A stretch of 64,000 bases of DNA from NCBI RefSeq assembly GCF_003568665.1, contig NZ_QXMH01000002.1:372001-436000 (forward strand), given 5' to 3'. A model generated the notes under the pieces. That model had not been told where the DNA came from, did not search any database, and saw nothing but the letters and a program-made list of their open reading frames with translations. The position numbers and the translations under genes are program-made. Shown piece by piece: positions 1-7,980 of this stretch (position 1 is its first letter; every line of letters starts with the position of its first letter). This DNA comes from Chitinophaga alhagiae (lineage in GTDB: Bacteria > Bacteroidota > Bacteroidia > Chitinophagales > Chitinophagaceae).

Positions 1-238
1 CAAACGGGTCCAGAAACTCTCCACCTTTTATGACCGGATTGTATCAGTGGAAGTTTTTTTGAAGTTAGACCAGTTAGCCCATCAGATCAAGGATAAGATA
101 GCTGAAATAAAAGTGCACATACCCCGACACGATTTTTTTGTAAAACATGAGTCCAAATCTTTCGAGGAATCCTTCGACCTTGCCTTTGATTCGCTTGTAA
201 CCCAGATCAAGCGCCAGAAGGAGAAGAATTTACATTAA
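1..238 (+). CDS. hpf: Ribosome hibernation promoting factor (HPF/RaiA family), C-terminal part
   Basis: The open frame enters from the left edge (first full codon at base 2) and stops at 238, so the N-terminus lies outside the window. The readable part, KRVQKLSTFYDRIVSVEVFL onward, resembles the sigma-54 modulation/S30EA ribosome-binding domain: the strand-helix-strand core, then the pattern KVHIPRHDFFVKHESKSFEE and a final basic helix (QIKRQKEK). This family binds the 30S decoding region and stabilises inactive 70S/100S ribosomes in stationary phase. The protein ends right after this domain, so it appears to be the short form without the long-HPF dimerisation tail. It stands just before the tRNA/tuf cluster. 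Confidence 0.85.
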   Translation, partial: KRVQKLSTFYDRIVSVEVFLKLDQLAHQIKDKIAEIKVHIPRHDFFVKHESKSFEESFDLAFDSLVTQIKRQKEKNLH

Positions 239-251
239 TTTTCTAAAAATA

Positions 252-283
252 TTTTGGAATTAAATATCTCTTTACTACCTTTG
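252..283 (+). promoter_or_regulatory. Bacteroidota-type promoter upstream of the tRNA-tuf cluster
   Basis: TTTTG at 252-256 and TACCTTTG at 276-283 are separated by 19 bases, an exact match to the -33/-7 pattern (TTTG, TAnnTTTG) of the Bacteroidota primary sigma factor. Transcription should start near 290, about 240 bases before the first tRNA gene. Confidence 0.75.
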
Positions 284-289
284 CCATCC

Positions 290-527
290 CGATTCAAAAA
301 GGGGTCGGCGAAGGTAGTAAAGTTCTTTACTGTAGGGCGTTTAAGCCAACTTAAACCGGTGTTGTAAGCTCCTTTAAACGGATGGTTTTTTACAGCGGCG
401 GGGAAAGTTTTGTACAGAAAAATGTGCCTTGCGGAGGTGAAAAAAAAGATTTGGTTCTTAATAAGATTCACATTTATTTTGCGCTTCCTTTAAACAGGGT
501 GTTAAGTTTTTTCTTGACAAAAAATTT
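290..527 (+). promoter_or_regulatory. Untranslated leader with two hairpins before the tRNA-tuf operon
   Basis: This 240-base stretch has no convincing ORF on either strand. It holds two compact hairpins. One is AGTAAA/TTTACT (316-321 with 326-331, 4-base loop). The other is GTTTAAG/CTTAAAC (339-345 with 350-356, loop CCAA). It may be a processed 5' leader of the tRNA precursor or a short independent RNA. I do not recognise a known RNA family. Confidence 0.35.
450..481 (+). promoter_or_regulatory. Possible second promoter close to tRNA-Thr
   Basis: TTTG at 450-453 and TTATTTTG at 474-481 (one mismatch to TAnnTTTG) are 20 bases apart. This would start transcription about 40 bases before tRNA-Thr. 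It is weaker than the promoter at 252-283. Confidence 0.35.
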
Positions 528-601
528 GCCAGCATAGCTCAGTTGGCCAGAGCTACTGATTTGTAATCAGTGGGTCGGGGGTTCGAATCCCTCTGCTGGC
601 T
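528..601 (+). tRNA. tRNA-Thr (anticodon TGT)
   Basis: The acceptor stem is GCCAGCA/TGCTGGC (528-534 with 594-600). The anticodon arm is ACTGA-TTTGTAA-TCAGT with anticodon TGT. The T arm is GGGGG-TTCGAAT-CCCTC. Length is 74 bases including the discriminator; the CCA end is not encoded. It is the first gene of the tRNA-Thr-Tyr-Gly-Thr group. Confidence 0.95.
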
Positions 602-648
602 CGGAAGAGTTACGGGGCTGTAAAGTTCCGGGCAAAAAAAAATAAGTT

Positions 649-731
649 GGGCAGGTTCCAGAGCGGCCAAATGGGGCGGACTGTAAATCCGCTGTCTTTC
701 GACTTCACAGGTTCGAATCCTGTCCTGCCCA
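649..731 (+). tRNA. tRNA-Tyr (anticodon GTA)
   Basis: The acceptor stem is GGGCAGG/CCTGCCC (649-655 with 724-730). The anticodon loop CTGTAAA gives GTA. The gene is 83 bases because of the long variable arm of a class II tRNA, as expected for bacterial tRNA-Tyr. CCA is not encoded. Confidence 0.95.
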
Positions 732-836
732 CGAAATCAGTTACGAATTGGCGTTACGGATTACGAAGGAAAAAGTGTCGTAATTCGTAATTGTGCAGAT
801 AGGGGAGAGGTAGTTCGTGATGCGCAATTCATAATT

Positions 837-909
837 GCGGGAGTAGCTCAGTTGGTAGAGCGACAGCCTTCCAAGCTGTAGGTCGCGGGTTCGAACCTCG
901 TCTCCCGCT
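837..909 (+). tRNA. tRNA-Gly (anticodon TCC)
   Basis: The acceptor stem is GCGGGAG/CTCCCGC (837-843 with 902-908). The anticodon loop CTTCCAA gives TCC. The D arm and the T arm (GCGGG-TTCGAAC-CTCGT) are canonical. Length 73 bases. Confidence 0.95.
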
Positions 910-922
910 CTTTGTCACAACT

Positions 923-994
<72 letters not shown>

Positions 995-1060
995 CAAAAC
1001 GTTTCGGATACAGGAAACTGGAGAACGGTTGACGGTGTCCGAAATTTGAAGTTTAACTAA

Positions 1061-1136
1061 GCCGGTAAGCTCAATGGATGAGCGGCCCTGACCGTAATCG
1101 GGGGAGGTGCAGGTTCAATTCCTGCGATTGGCTCCA
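1061..1136 (+). pseudogene. Degenerate tRNA-like sequence with encoded CCA
   Basis: A tRNA outline is clear: acceptor GCCGGTA pairing imperfectly (two G-T pairs, one mismatch) with GATTGGC at 1126-1132, D arm GCTC/GAGC (1069-1072, 1080-1083), an intact T arm GCAGG-TTCAATT-CCTGC (1109-1125), a T discriminator and encoded CCA (1134-1136). The middle is abnormal. Only one base lies between acceptor and D stems, base 8 is A not T, three bases separate D and anticodon stems, and the best anticodon stem (CCTGA/TCGGG) leaves a six-base loop CCGTAA. It is probably a decayed tRNA or a tRNA-like processing element between tRNA-Thr and tuf; a working tRNA is less likely. Confidence 0.55.
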
Positions 1137-1200
1137 GTTTGTAAAACGTTTTTAAACAACTATAATACAATCTTTACAAACCATCTTAAAAAAAAATACA

Positions 1201-2388
1201 ATGGCAAAAGAAACCTTTAAGCGGGATAAACCCCACGTTAACATTGGTACCATCGGTCACGTGGACCACGGTAAAACTACCTTGACTGCTGCCATTACTA
1301 CAATTCTGGCAAACAAGGGCTTGGCTGAGAAAAGAGGATATGACGAGATCGATGCGGCTCCTGAAGAAAAAGAAAGAGGTATTACCATCAATACAGCACA
1401 CGTTGAGTATCAGACAGCCAACCGTCACTATGCTCACGTAGACTGTCCGGGCCACGCCGACTATGTGAAGAACATGATCACTGGTGCAGCTCAGATGGAC
1501 GGTGCTATCCTGGTGGTTGCCGCTACAGATGGTCCGATGCCGCAAACGAAGGAGCACATCCTCCTGGCCCGCCAGGTAGGTGTACCCCGTATTGTTGTAT
1601 TCATGAACAAAGTTGACCTGGTAGACGATCCGGAACTGCTGGAACTGGTAGAGATCGAGATCCGCGATCTGCTGTCTTCTTATGGCTTTGATGGCGACAA
1701 TGTGCCCATCATCCAGGGTTCTGCTACCGGCGCTCTCGCTGGCGACGAAAAATGGGTGGCTAAAATCGACGAGCTGATGGAAGCTGTGGATACTTACATC
1801 CCGCTGCCTCCCCGTCCGGTTGACCAACCGTTCCTGATGTCTGTGGAAGACGTATTCTCTATCACCGGTCGTGGTACTGTTGCTACCGGTCGTATCGAGC
1901 GCGGTCGCATCAAAGTTGGTGAGAACGTTGAGATCGTAGGTCTGCAAACGGAATCACTGAAATCCACCTGCACTGGCGTGGAAATGTTCAAAAAACTGCT
2001 GGACGAAGGTGAAGCTGGTGACAACGCCGGTCTGCTGCTGCGCGGTATTGAGAAAACCCAGATCCGCCGCGGTATGGTTATCTGCGCTCCCGGTTCTATC
2101 ACTCCGCACACTGACTTCAAATGCGAAGTATACGTACTGAGCAAAGAAGAAGGTGGCCGTCACACGCCGTTCTTCCAGAAATACCGTCCCCAGTTCTACT
2201 TCCGTACTACTGACGTTACCGGTGAAGTTGAACTGCCTGCAGGTGTGGAAATGGTAATGCCTGGTGATAACATCGGCCTGACCGTTAAACTGATCCAGCC
2301 CATCGCTATGGAAAAAGGTCTGAAATTCGCTATCCGCGAAGGTGGCCGTACCGTAGGTGCTGGTCAGGTAACTGAGATCCTGAAATAA
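1201..2388 (+). CDS. tuf: Translation elongation factor EF-Tu
   Basis: EF-Tu delivers aminoacyl-tRNA to the ribosomal A site as the GTP complex. The 395-residue length fits. The GTPase motifs are all present: GHVDHGKT (residues 19-26), the DCPGHADY switch II motif, NKVD, and the later GSA motif. Domains II and III follow and end with the typical [14 protein letters not shown]. Codon use is highly biased, as expected for one of the most abundant proteins. It follows the tRNA cluster, and the tRNAs and tuf are probably cotranscribed and processed. A large inverted repeat lies just downstream. Confidence 0.99.
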   Translation: MAKETFKRDKPHVNIGTIGHVDHGKTTLTAAITTILANKGLAEKRGYDEIDAAPEEKERGITINTAHVEYQTANRHYAHVDCPGHADYVKNMITGAAQMDGAILVVAATDGPMPQTKEHILLARQVGVPRIVVFMNKVDLVDDPELLELVEIEIRDLLSSYGFDGDNVPIIQGSATGALAGDEKWVAKIDELMEAVDTYIPLPPRPVDQPFLMSVEDVFSITGRGTVATGRIERGRIKVGENVEIVGLQTESLKSTCTGVEMFKKLLDEGEAGDNAGLLLRGIEKTQIRRGMVICAPGSITPHTDFKCEVYVLSKEEGGRHTPFFQKYRPQFYFRTTDVTGEVELPAGVEMVMPGDNIGLTVKLIQPIAMEKGLKFAIREGGRTVGAGQVTEILK

Positions 2389-2409
2389 TCAGTAGCAATA
2401 CTGTAAATA

Positions 2410-2487
2410 AAAAGCCATTAGCCTTAGCGGTTTAATCAATAGGGATTATATTTGCTATAGGTCAAAACGCAACAGCTAATGGCTTTT
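2410..2487 (+). terminator. Long-armed inverted repeat between tuf and tRNA-Trp
   Basis: AAAAGCCATTAGC (2410-2422) and GCTAATGGCTTTT (2475-2487) are perfect 13-base inverted arms separated by 52 bases. The A-run/GC/T-run layout is that of an intrinsic terminator, but the loop is very long and contains a promoter-like -7 element. It may terminate tuf transcripts, pair across a new start site, or both. Confidence 0.5.
2424..2454 (+). promoter_or_regulatory. Promoter for tRNA-Trp-secE-nusG, inside the inverted repeat
   Basis: TATATTTG at 2447-2454 matches the -7 consensus exactly. The -33 position has only TTAG (2424-2427), 19 bases upstream. Transcription would start about 30 bases before tRNA-Trp. 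Confidence 0.5.
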
Positions 2488-2493
2488 ACACAC

Positions 2494-2564
2494 ACGGGTA
2501 TGGTGCAACGGTAGCATACGGGTCTCCAAAACCTTTGATCTGGGTTCGAATCCTAGTACCCGTG
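2494..2564 (+). tRNA. tRNA-Trp (anticodon CCA)
   Basis: The acceptor stem is ACGGGTA/TACCCGT (2494-2500 with 2557-2563), with G discriminator and encoded CCA at 2565-2567. The anticodon loop CTCCAAA gives CCA. The outer anticodon stem has a C-T mismatch and a G-T pair, but all arms fold. Its place between tuf and secE is the common bacterial arrangement. Confidence 0.93.
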
Positions 2565-2649
2565 CCAAGAATTAAATTGCCGGACAGTAAAATTCAAAGA
2601 TTTTACTCCACGGCAATTTTTATCGTTCATATCAGGATAACTTATTACC

Positions 2650-2844
2650 ATGAACAAAATCACCAATTACTTCAGAGAATCATATCACGAACTGGTTCAT
2701 AAAGTATCCTGGCCCACCTGGCGGGAACTGCAGTCCTCTACCATGATCGTTCTGATCGCCACCATCATCATCACGCTGCTGGTGTGGGGTATGGACTCTG
2801 CCTCTCACCTGGTTTTATCGCAATACTATAAACTGTTTCAATAA
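2650..2844 (+). CDS. secE: Protein translocase subunit SecE
   Basis: This is the small essential subunit of the SecYEG channel, which clamps SecY in the inner membrane. The 64-residue product is the short single-span form. It has an amphipathic N-terminal helix, the conserved KVSWPTWRE motif (residues 18-26), then one transmembrane helix (about 32-55). Its stop codon overlaps the nusG start by one base (TAATG), so translation is probably coupled. Identity is supported by motif, size and the secE-nusG-rplK order. Confidence 0.95.
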   Translation: MNKITNYFRESYHELVHKVSWPTWRELQSSTMIVLIATIIITLLVWGMDSASHLVLSQYYKLFQ

Positions 2845-3410
2845 TGGACGAAGCCCAAATCCCCACTCAGGAAACCAAATGGTACGTGCTGCGCGTGGTG
2901 AGTGGCAAAGAGAAGAAAGTAAAAGAATACCTGGACATTGAAGTTCGCCGCAGTGACTGGGGCAACGTGATCACCCAGGTGTTCCTGCCTGTGGAAAAAG
3001 TTTATAAAGTGCAGGCTGGTAAGAAAGTGATGCGCGAAAAGAACTTCTACCCCGGTTATGTGATGATCGAAGCCATCGACGGTAAAATGAACGACGAAGT
3101 GATCCAGGCCATCCGCAACGTTTCCGGCGTGATCCACTTCCTCGGTAAAGAAAAACCCATTGCGCTCCGCAAATCCGAAGTAAACAAAATGCTCGGTAAA
3201 GTAGACGAGATCTCCGACCAGGGCCTCACCATGAGCGAGCCTTACATTGTTGGAGAAACCATCAAGATCATTGACGGGCCGTTCAACGACTTTAACGGTG
3301 TGATAGAAGAAGTGCTGGAAGACAAAAAGAAGCTGAAAGTGACCGTAAAGATCTTTGGCCGCGCTACACCCGTGGAGCTGAACTTTATGCAGGTAGAAAA
3401 GATCAGCTAA
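2844..3410 (+). CDS. nusG: Transcription termination/antitermination factor NusG
   Basis: NusG binds the RNA polymerase clamp, suppresses pausing and links transcription to Rho or to the ribosome. The 188-residue protein has the NGN domain from about residue 10 ([15 protein letters not shown]; later YPGYVMIEA) to about 115, and a C-terminal KOW domain ([21 protein letters not shown]). It lacks the long insertion found in some Bacteroidota. It starts inside the secE stop codon. A strong intrinsic terminator follows 20 bases after the stop, so secE-nusG is separated from rplK, which has its own promoter 2.2 kb away. Confidence 0.97.
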   Translation: MDEAQIPTQETKWYVLRVVSGKEKKVKEYLDIEVRRSDWGNVITQVFLPVEKVYKVQAGKKVMREKNFYPGYVMIEAIDGKMNDEVIQAIRNVSGVIHFLGKEKPIALRKSEVNKMLGKVDEISDQGLTMSEPYIVGETIKIIDGPFNDFNGVIEEVLEDKKKLKVTVKIFGRATPVELNFMQVEKIS

Positions 3411-3431
3411 GGCCGATCTGCGCAGATATTC

Positions 3432-3467
3432 AAAAAAGGTTGCCGTTGCAGACGGCAACCTTTTTTT
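3432..3467 (+). terminator. Intrinsic terminator after nusG
   Basis: A 15-bp stem (3432-3446 with 3452-3466) has core GGTTGCCGT/ACGGCAACC, a 5-base loop and flanking A and T runs. It can act in both directions and ends just before the stop codon of the convergent DUF1579 gene. Confidence 0.92.
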
Positions 3468-3473
3468 ATGTCC

Positions 3474-4037
3474 TTACTGGCGGGTCAGTGTGATCTCCAT
3501 ATTCTTAAATTCGGTGCCGTTCTGCATCATGTACATTTCCATGGTCTGCGTATTGTCATCTACCCATTTCACTACCTCCCGGATATTGAGGTCTTTTCCG
3601 GTAACGGGGTCCGTAGACTTGCCGGTGAAGGTGATGCTGCGCGTGGCATCGTCCCACTTGCCTTCCAGGTACATGACGCCGGTGCCCATGTTGTCTACCC
3701 AGGTAGAAAAGAACATCTTTTTGGCGTTGTCATAACCCATTACACCGATGCCTTCAAAGGGCTGGCCGCCCATGTCTCCGGTGTGGCGGCTTTCCTGGTA
3801 GCGGCCGCCCAGGATCATCTTGTTGGTACAGGCGCCTGCCTGCTTTGACGGCGGGGCGCCGGGAGCCATCCAGAAGGTAATGTCCGTTTTCCAGTTGCCG
3901 TCTGCCATGGCCATCATTTTGTGCATGGGGCCGGGAGTGGCATATTCCATCCAGGCTTTTTCCATAGCGGCATCTTGTGCGTGTGTGAGGAGCTGCGTTG
4001 CGCAGACGAGTGCGAGCGTTAAACAAATGCGTTTCAT
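3474..4037 (-). CDS. Secreted DUF1579 family protein
   Basis: The 187-residue product starts with a Sec signal peptide (MKRICLTLALVCATQLLTHA, cleavage near AQ). The mature part has the DUF1579 pattern: an early GNWKTDITFW block, repeated beta strands, GGRYQESRHTGDMGGQPFEG, MGYDNAKKMFFSTWVDNMGTG and an IREVVKW-like segment, as expected for a small lipocalin-like beta barrel. The biochemical role of this family is not known. It is convergent with nusG and shares that terminator. It interrupts the otherwise plus-strand core genes together with the lactonase-like gene to its right. Confidence 0.8.
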   Translation of the reverse strand: MKRICLTLALVCATQLLTHAQDAAMEKAWMEYATPGPMHKMMAMADGNWKTDITFWMAPGAPPSKQAGACTNKMILGGRYQESRHTGDMGGQPFEGIGVMGYDNAKKMFFSTWVDNMGTGVMYLEGKWDDATRSITFTGKSTDPVTGKDLNIREVVKWVDDNTQTMEMYMMQNGTEFKNMEITLTRQ

Positions 4038-4143
4038 ATTCGGGGTATTTTGTGCCTGTGAAGGTACATAATACTTGCATTAGCAACGTTTTATGCGGTG
4101 CCACATGCAATTGGGGGCGGCGCTGCGGCCGCTCTCCGGCCCC

Positions 4144-5274
4144 TTACTCGAGCGTGAGCATTTTCAGGCAAACGGGGTTGGGCACCTGTATTTCCTGGCC
4201 GGTGGGGCTGAGCAGGCCGGTAGCCGCATCCCGCTTGAATATCACAATGTTATTGCCGTTCTGGTTGGCCGCCAGCAGGTAGTTGCCGGAAGGGTCTATC
4301 ATAAAATTGCGCGGGTGTTTGCCGCCGGAGGCCTGGTGGCCCAGGAGCTGCAGCATACCCGTTTCAGGGTGAATGGAAAAAATGGAAATATTGTTCAGGT
4401 CTCCCCGGTTGGACATGTACAGGTGTTTCCCGTCTGGCGAAACGTGGATGTCCGCGCTGCTAAAGTTGCTGCCGGTATACTCCGCCGGCGCGCCTGAAAT
4501 GGTCTGCAGGGGGCGGAGGGCGCCGTTTTCATAGCGGAAGGCCGTTACCTTGCCCGAGATCTCATGCACCACGTAGGCGAACCGGCCGTTGGGGCTGAAG
4601 GTGAAATGCCTGGGCCCGCCGCCGGGCTCAACGCTGACAAACGGGGTGGCCGCTGCGCGGAGGGGCGCTATGGCGTGGGCGGCATTGAAGTCGTACACCA
4701 TGATCTTGTCAATGCCCAGGTCCGGCACAAACACCTGTTTGCCATCAGGGGAGAAGTTAATGGAATGCACATGGGGTGCCTTCTGGCGGGAGGCTACAAT
4801 GCTGGAACCGTTATGGATAAGGGTTTGGGCAGCCGTTCCCACTGTACCGTCTGGCTGTATGGGCATTACGGAAATGCTGCCCCCGGCGTAATTACCGGTA
4901 ATGGCGAATTTGCCGGCCTTGTCCATATTGATATGGCATGGGCCGTTGCCCACGCCATCCTGCTGGTTAAGGAGGGTAAGGCGGCCGGAGGCGGTGTTAA
5001 ATGAAAAGGCGTATACGCTGCCGGTGCGGTTTTTACCGGATTCGCTGACAGCGTATACGTGCCGCTGATCAGGCGCAATTACCAGGAAGGAGGGGTTGCT
5101 AAGGCCTTCTGCCGTGCTAACGTGGAGGAACTGGCCGGTGGCAGGGTCTTTTTTATACACATAAATGCCCTTGCTTTCGCCAGCCGTGTAGGTGCCTACG
5201 AATAGAAACTGTGTTTTTTGCATGGGTGGATGAATGTTTGCAAAAAGAGGTATCAGAAAAAGGAGGAATTTCAT
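4144..5274 (-). CDS. Lactonase family beta-propeller protein (6-phosphogluconolactonase-like)
   Basis: The 376-residue protein is a seven-bladed propeller of the YbhE/Lactonase Pfam type. It begins FLFVGTYTAGESKGIYVYKK, with later blades PCHINMDKAGKFAITGNYAGG, APHVHSINFSPDGKQVFVPDLG, GPRHFTFSPNGRFAYVVHEI and KHPRNFMIDPSGNYLLAANQ. E. coli Pgl hydrolyses 6-phosphogluconolactone; other members have other or unknown substrates. The upstream start adds MKFLLFLIPLFANIHPP, which looks like a short signal peptide, so this copy may be periplasmic. A start at Met18 (5223) would give a cytoplasmic protein. No sugar-phosphate genes are adjacent, so the substrate is unclear. Confidence 0.8.
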   Translation of the reverse strand: MKFLLFLIPLFANIHPPMQKTQFLFVGTYTAGESKGIYVYKKDPATGQFLHVSTAEGLSNPSFLVIAPDQRHVYAVSESGKNRTGSVYAFSFNTASGRLTLLNQQDGVGNGPCHINMDKAGKFAITGNYAGGSISVMPIQPDGTVGTAAQTLIHNGSSIVASRQKAPHVHSINFSPDGKQVFVPDLGIDKIMVYDFNAAHAIAPLRAAATPFVSVEPGGGPRHFTFSPNGRFAYVVHEISGKVTAFRYENGALRPLQTISGAPAEYTGSNFSSADIHVSPDGKHLYMSNRGDLNNISIFSIHPETGMLQLLGHQASGGKHPRNFMIDPSGNYLLAANQNGNNIVIFKRDAATGLLSPTGQEIQVPNPVCLKMLTLE

Positions 5275-5585
5275 ACAGTGGAAACGAGGTTTGGAGAATA
5301 ATAATACAAAAAATTCCGGGTGTTCCCCCCCTGTGAATGAATAAAATGACCGGAAGGGGGAGGAGAAGGTAGAGGCTTGGGGGAAAGAAACCGGCAGCAG
5401 CCAGCGAACTACGCACAGTGGATAAGTAACTTGTCCGGGGGTGTAAAATTGCGGGAAAAGTGCAGAAGATGACGTATCTTTGACTATTGATCAGGGCTAC
5501 TATTTTATTGATTTATAGCTCTTTAGCTATTAAAGCTAATCCCAATTCCCGGATAATAGCAAAAAAAATGCCGAACTCCAAACAA

Positions 5586-5619
5586 TTTTTGCTAATAATT
5601 TAATTAATACCTACCTTTG
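5586..5619 (+). promoter_or_regulatory. Promoter of the rplK-rplA-rplJ-rplL operon
   Basis: TTTTTG (5586-5591) and TACCTTTG (5612-5619) are separated by 20 bases, a textbook Bacteroidota promoter. The start would be near 5626, giving an 85-90 base leader. The -7 sequence is identical to that of the tRNA-tuf promoter at 276-283. Confidence 0.85.
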
Positions 5620-5672
5620 CATCCCCCTTAAAATGTCTTTTTCGGGACTTTTGAGTTTTGGGAGTTTTCTGC

Positions 5673-5697
5673 GGTTTACCGTGGGGGACGTTTAACC
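5673..5697 (+). promoter_or_regulatory. Possible L1-binding hairpin in the rplK leader
   Basis: GGTTTACCGT (5673-5682) pairs with ACGTTTAACC (5688-5697) with two internal mismatches around a GGGGG loop, 18 bases before the rplK start. In many bacteria L1 represses rplKA by binding such an interrupted stem. Here the role is inferred from position and shape only. Confidence 0.4.
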
Positions 5698-5714
5698 AAA
5701 TTAAAAACAACATA

Positions 5715-6158
5715 ATGGCAAAAGAAATCGCAACGTACGTGAAATTGCAGGTGAAGGGCGGCCAAGCCAACCCTGCGCCTCCGATTGGTCCCGCTTTGGG
5801 TTCCAAGGGTGTGAACATCATGGAGTTCTGCAAACAGTTCAATGCCCGTACCCAGGATAAAATGGGTAAGGTATTGCCGGTTCTGCTGACGGTGTACACA
5901 GACAAATCATTCGACTTTGTAATCAAGACACCTCCGGCCCCCGTGCAACTGATGGAGGCTGCCAAAATACAAGGTGGTTCTAAAGAACCTAACCGTAACA
6001 AGGTGGGTAAAGTATCCTGGACGCAGGTTGAGGCTATTGCAAAAGACAAAATGCCTGACCTGAACTGCTTCACCCTGGAAAGCGCCATGAAAATGGTAGC
6101 CGGTACAGCGCGCAGCATGGGTATTACCGTTGATGGTAAAGCTCCCTGGGAAAACTAA
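5715..6158 (+). CDS. rplK: 50S ribosomal protein L11
   Basis: L11 forms the GTPase-associated centre of the large subunit together with 23S rRNA and the L10-L7/L12 stalk. The 147-residue protein starts [20 protein letters not shown] with the family's [25 protein letters not shown] block, and ends with the RNA-binding domain ([13 protein letters not shown]). The frame is open 19 codons upstream to a TTG at 5658, but the ATG at 5715 matches L11 N-termini and follows the leader hairpin. It is the first gene of the operon. Confidence 0.98.
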   Translation: MAKEIATYVKLQVKGGQANPAPPIGPALGSKGVNIMEFCKQFNARTQDKMGKVLPVLLTVYTDKSFDFVIKTPPAPVQLMEAAKIQGGSKEPNRNKVGKVSWTQVEAIAKDKMPDLNCFTLESAMKMVAGTARSMGITVDGKAPWEN

Positions 6159-6203
6159 ATTGTTCACCCTGTGCAAGCAGGTTAATTTAAATCATTTTAA
6201 GAA

Positions 6204-6893
6204 ATGGCAACCAAGAAAAGAAAAGTGGCTGACACTAAGGTGGACAAAAACAAGATATACAGCCTGAAAGAGGCCTCCACCCTTGTTAAAGACATTAACT
6301 GTACTAAATTCGACTCTTCTGTCGATTTACATATCCGCTTAGGCGTTGATCCTAAGAAGGCCGACCAGGCTATCCGTGGTTCCGTAACGCTTCCCCACGG
6401 TACTGGTAAGACCAAGAAAGTTCTTGTACTGTGCACTCCGGACAAAGAGGCTGCTGCCAAAGAAGCCGGGGCTGATTTTGTGGGCCTGGACGAGTTCATT
6501 ACCAAAATTGAAGGCGGCTGGACCGAGATCGACGTGATCATCGCTACTCCTGCTGTAATGCCTAAGATCGGTAAGCTCGGTAAGATCCTGGGTCCCCGTA
6601 ACCTGATGCCCAACCCGAAAACCGGTACTGTTACCAACGATGTAGCAGCCGCGGTGAACGAGGTGAAAGGCGGTAAAATTACCTTTAAAGTAGATAAAGC
6701 GGGTATCATACACGCTTCTATCGGCCGTGTGTCTTTCGCATCCGAGAAGATCGAGCAGAACTCACAGGAGCTGATCAACGCGATCATCAAGCTGAAACCG
6801 GTTACTGCAAAAGGTACTTACCTGAAAGGTTTGTCTATGGCCAGCACTATGAGCCCGGGTATTGTAATTGACACTAAATCTGTTCAAAACTAA
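6204..6893 (+). CDS. rplA: 50S ribosomal protein L1
   Basis: L1 builds the mobile stalk that moves deacylated tRNA from the E site, and it often represses its own operon. The 229-residue length fits. Typical blocks are [20 protein letters not shown] and the hinge motif [16 protein letters not shown]. It lies 45 bases after rplK. A 13-bp hairpin directly follows its stop codon. Confidence 0.98.
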   Translation: MATKKRKVADTKVDKNKIYSLKEASTLVKDINCTKFDSSVDLHIRLGVDPKKADQAIRGSVTLPHGTGKTKKVLVLCTPDKEAAAKEAGADFVGLDEFITKIEGGWTEIDVIIATPAVMPKIGKLGKILGPRNLMPNPKTGTVTNDVAAAVNEVKGGKITFKVDKAGIIHASIGRVSFASEKIEQNSQELINAIIKLKPVTAKGTYLKGLSMASTMSPGIVIDTKSVQN

Positions 6894-6925
6894 TTGATAA
6901 CCAGGTAAAAAGTACCTGTTGTCAA
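6894..6925 (+). promoter_or_regulatory. Hairpin in the rplA-rplJ spacer, candidate L10 autoregulatory site
   Basis: TTGATAAC.AGGTA pairs with TACCTGTTGTCAA: 13 bp with one G-T pair and one bulged C, loop AAAAG. It starts right after the rplA stop and ends 16 bases before rplJ. There is no T run, so it is not a simple terminator. In other bacteria an L10-(L12)4 leader sits at this place; that role is inferred. Confidence 0.5.
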
Positions 6926-6941
6926 TGCCAAACACAAAGCA

Positions 6942-7472
6942 ATGAACAAAGATCAAAAAAACGAGGTTATTGAGCTGCTGAAAGGTAAGTTCTCTCAATA
7001 CAGCAATTTTTATATCACCAATACGGAGTCTCTGACGGTAGCGCAGGTGAACCACCTGAGAAAGGTTTGTTTCGACAAGAACGTGGAAATGAAGGTGGCC
7101 AAGAACACCCTGATCAAAAAGGCCCTCGAAAGCCTGAACAGCGAGAAGTACTCCGCTGTTTACGAGGCGCTGCACGGCGTAACCGCCCTGCTGTTCTCTG
7201 ACAGCCCGAAAGAACCGGCGCTGATCATCTCCGATTTCCGCAAGGAAAACGCCAAACTGGAAAAGCCCGTACTGAAAGCCGCTTTTGTAGGCGAGGAAGT
7301 ATACCTGGGCGATAACCAGCTGGCTACCCTGGTGAAGATCAAGACCAAAAACGAGCTTATCGGCGAAGTTATCGGTCTGCTGCAATCTCCTGCAAAACGC
7401 GTTATCGCTGCCCTGCTGGAAAAAGCAAACAAAGAAGGTGGCGAAGTGGCAGAAGCTCCTGCGGCCGAGTAA
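6942..7472 (+). CDS. rplJ: 50S ribosomal protein L10
   Basis: L10 is the base of the L7/L12 stalk: its N-terminal domain binds 23S rRNA and its C-terminal helix carries L12 dimers. The 176-residue protein has the expected MNKDQKNEVIELLKGKFSQY start, the KNTLIKKAL motif, and a C-terminal alpha-helical tail ending in an Ala/Glu-rich segment. The order rplJ-rplL and the hairpin upstream suggest autogenous control. Confidence 0.97.
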   Translation: MNKDQKNEVIELLKGKFSQYSNFYITNTESLTVAQVNHLRKVCFDKNVEMKVAKNTLIKKALESLNSEKYSAVYEALHGVTALLFSDSPKEPALIISDFRKENAKLEKPVLKAAFVGEEVYLGDNQLATLVKIKTKNELIGEVIGLLQSPAKRVIAALLEKANKEGGEVAEAPAAE

Positions 7473-7481
7473 CCTTTACCA

Positions 7482-7496
7482 CCGGGCCTGGCCCGG
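7482..7496 (+). promoter_or_regulatory. GC-rich hairpin in the rplJ-rplL spacer
   Basis: CCGGGC and GCCCGG form a perfect 6-bp stem with loop CTG ten bases after the rplJ stop. No T run follows. Possible roles are mRNA 3'-end protection or partial termination that helps set the higher L7/L12 output. Confidence 0.45.
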
Positions 7497-7577
7497 CAAC
7501 CATCATGGCTTCCAAGTCAAAATATAAACAAACATCTGTTTAACAACATTTTAAAAAACATTACAAAACATTATACA

Positions 7578-7952
7578 ATGGCAGACGTAAAAGCATTAGC
7601 TGAACAATTAGTAGGTCTTACTGTTAAGGAAGTACAAGAACTGGCAGACGTTCTGAAGAACGAATACGGTATCGAACCTGCTGCTGCTGCAGTTGTTGTA
7701 GCTGCTGACGGTGGTGGCGGAGCCGCTGCTGCTGAAGAGAAAACTGCATTTAACGTAATCCTGAAATCTGCTGGCGCCAGCAAACTGAACGTGGTGAAAG
7801 TGGTAAAAGACCTGACCGGTCTGGGCCTGAAAGAAGCCAAAGAACTGGTTGACGGTGCTCCTAAAGCAGTGAAAGAAAACGTAAGCAAGGCTGAAGCAGA
7901 AGACCTGAAGGCGAAGCTGACTGAAGCAGGCGCTGACGTTGAGATTCAGTAA
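7578..7952 (+). CDS. rplL: 50S ribosomal protein L7/L12
   Basis: L7/L12 is the multicopy stalk protein that recruits and stimulates translational GTPases. The 124-residue product has the N-terminal dimerisation helices ([20 protein letters not shown]), an Ala/Gly-rich hinge (about residues 35-53) and the C-terminal domain with [16 protein letters not shown] and a final [13 protein letters not shown] 105-base spacer separates it from rplJ and a strong hairpin follows. Confidence 0.98.
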   Translation: MADVKALAEQLVGLTVKEVQELADVLKNEYGIEPAAAAVVVAADGGGGAAAAEEKTAFNVILKSAGASKLNVVKVVKDLTGLGLKEAKELVDGAPKAVKENVSKAEAEDLKAKLTEAGADVEIQ

Positions 7953-7980
7953 TTCTTTGCATAATTATACATCTTTTTGA

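Larger units (their letters stand above)
5275..5714. other. Divergent spacer between the lactonase gene and rplK
   Basis: There are 440 bases with no supported gene. The right part holds the rplK promoter and leader described below. I see no good promoter for the minus-strand lactonase gene; only weak TACCTTCT-like matches occur near 5380. Confidence 0.5.

Noticed and set aside
514-519. TTGACA directly before tRNA-Thr
   Set aside because: It looks like an E. coli -35 box but lies only eight bases from the tRNA, with no room for a -10, and this phylum uses other boxes.
1186-1947. 253-residue open frame opposite tuf
   Set aside because: It lies antisense to EF-Tu, has no recognisable domain and is explained by the strong codon bias of tuf.
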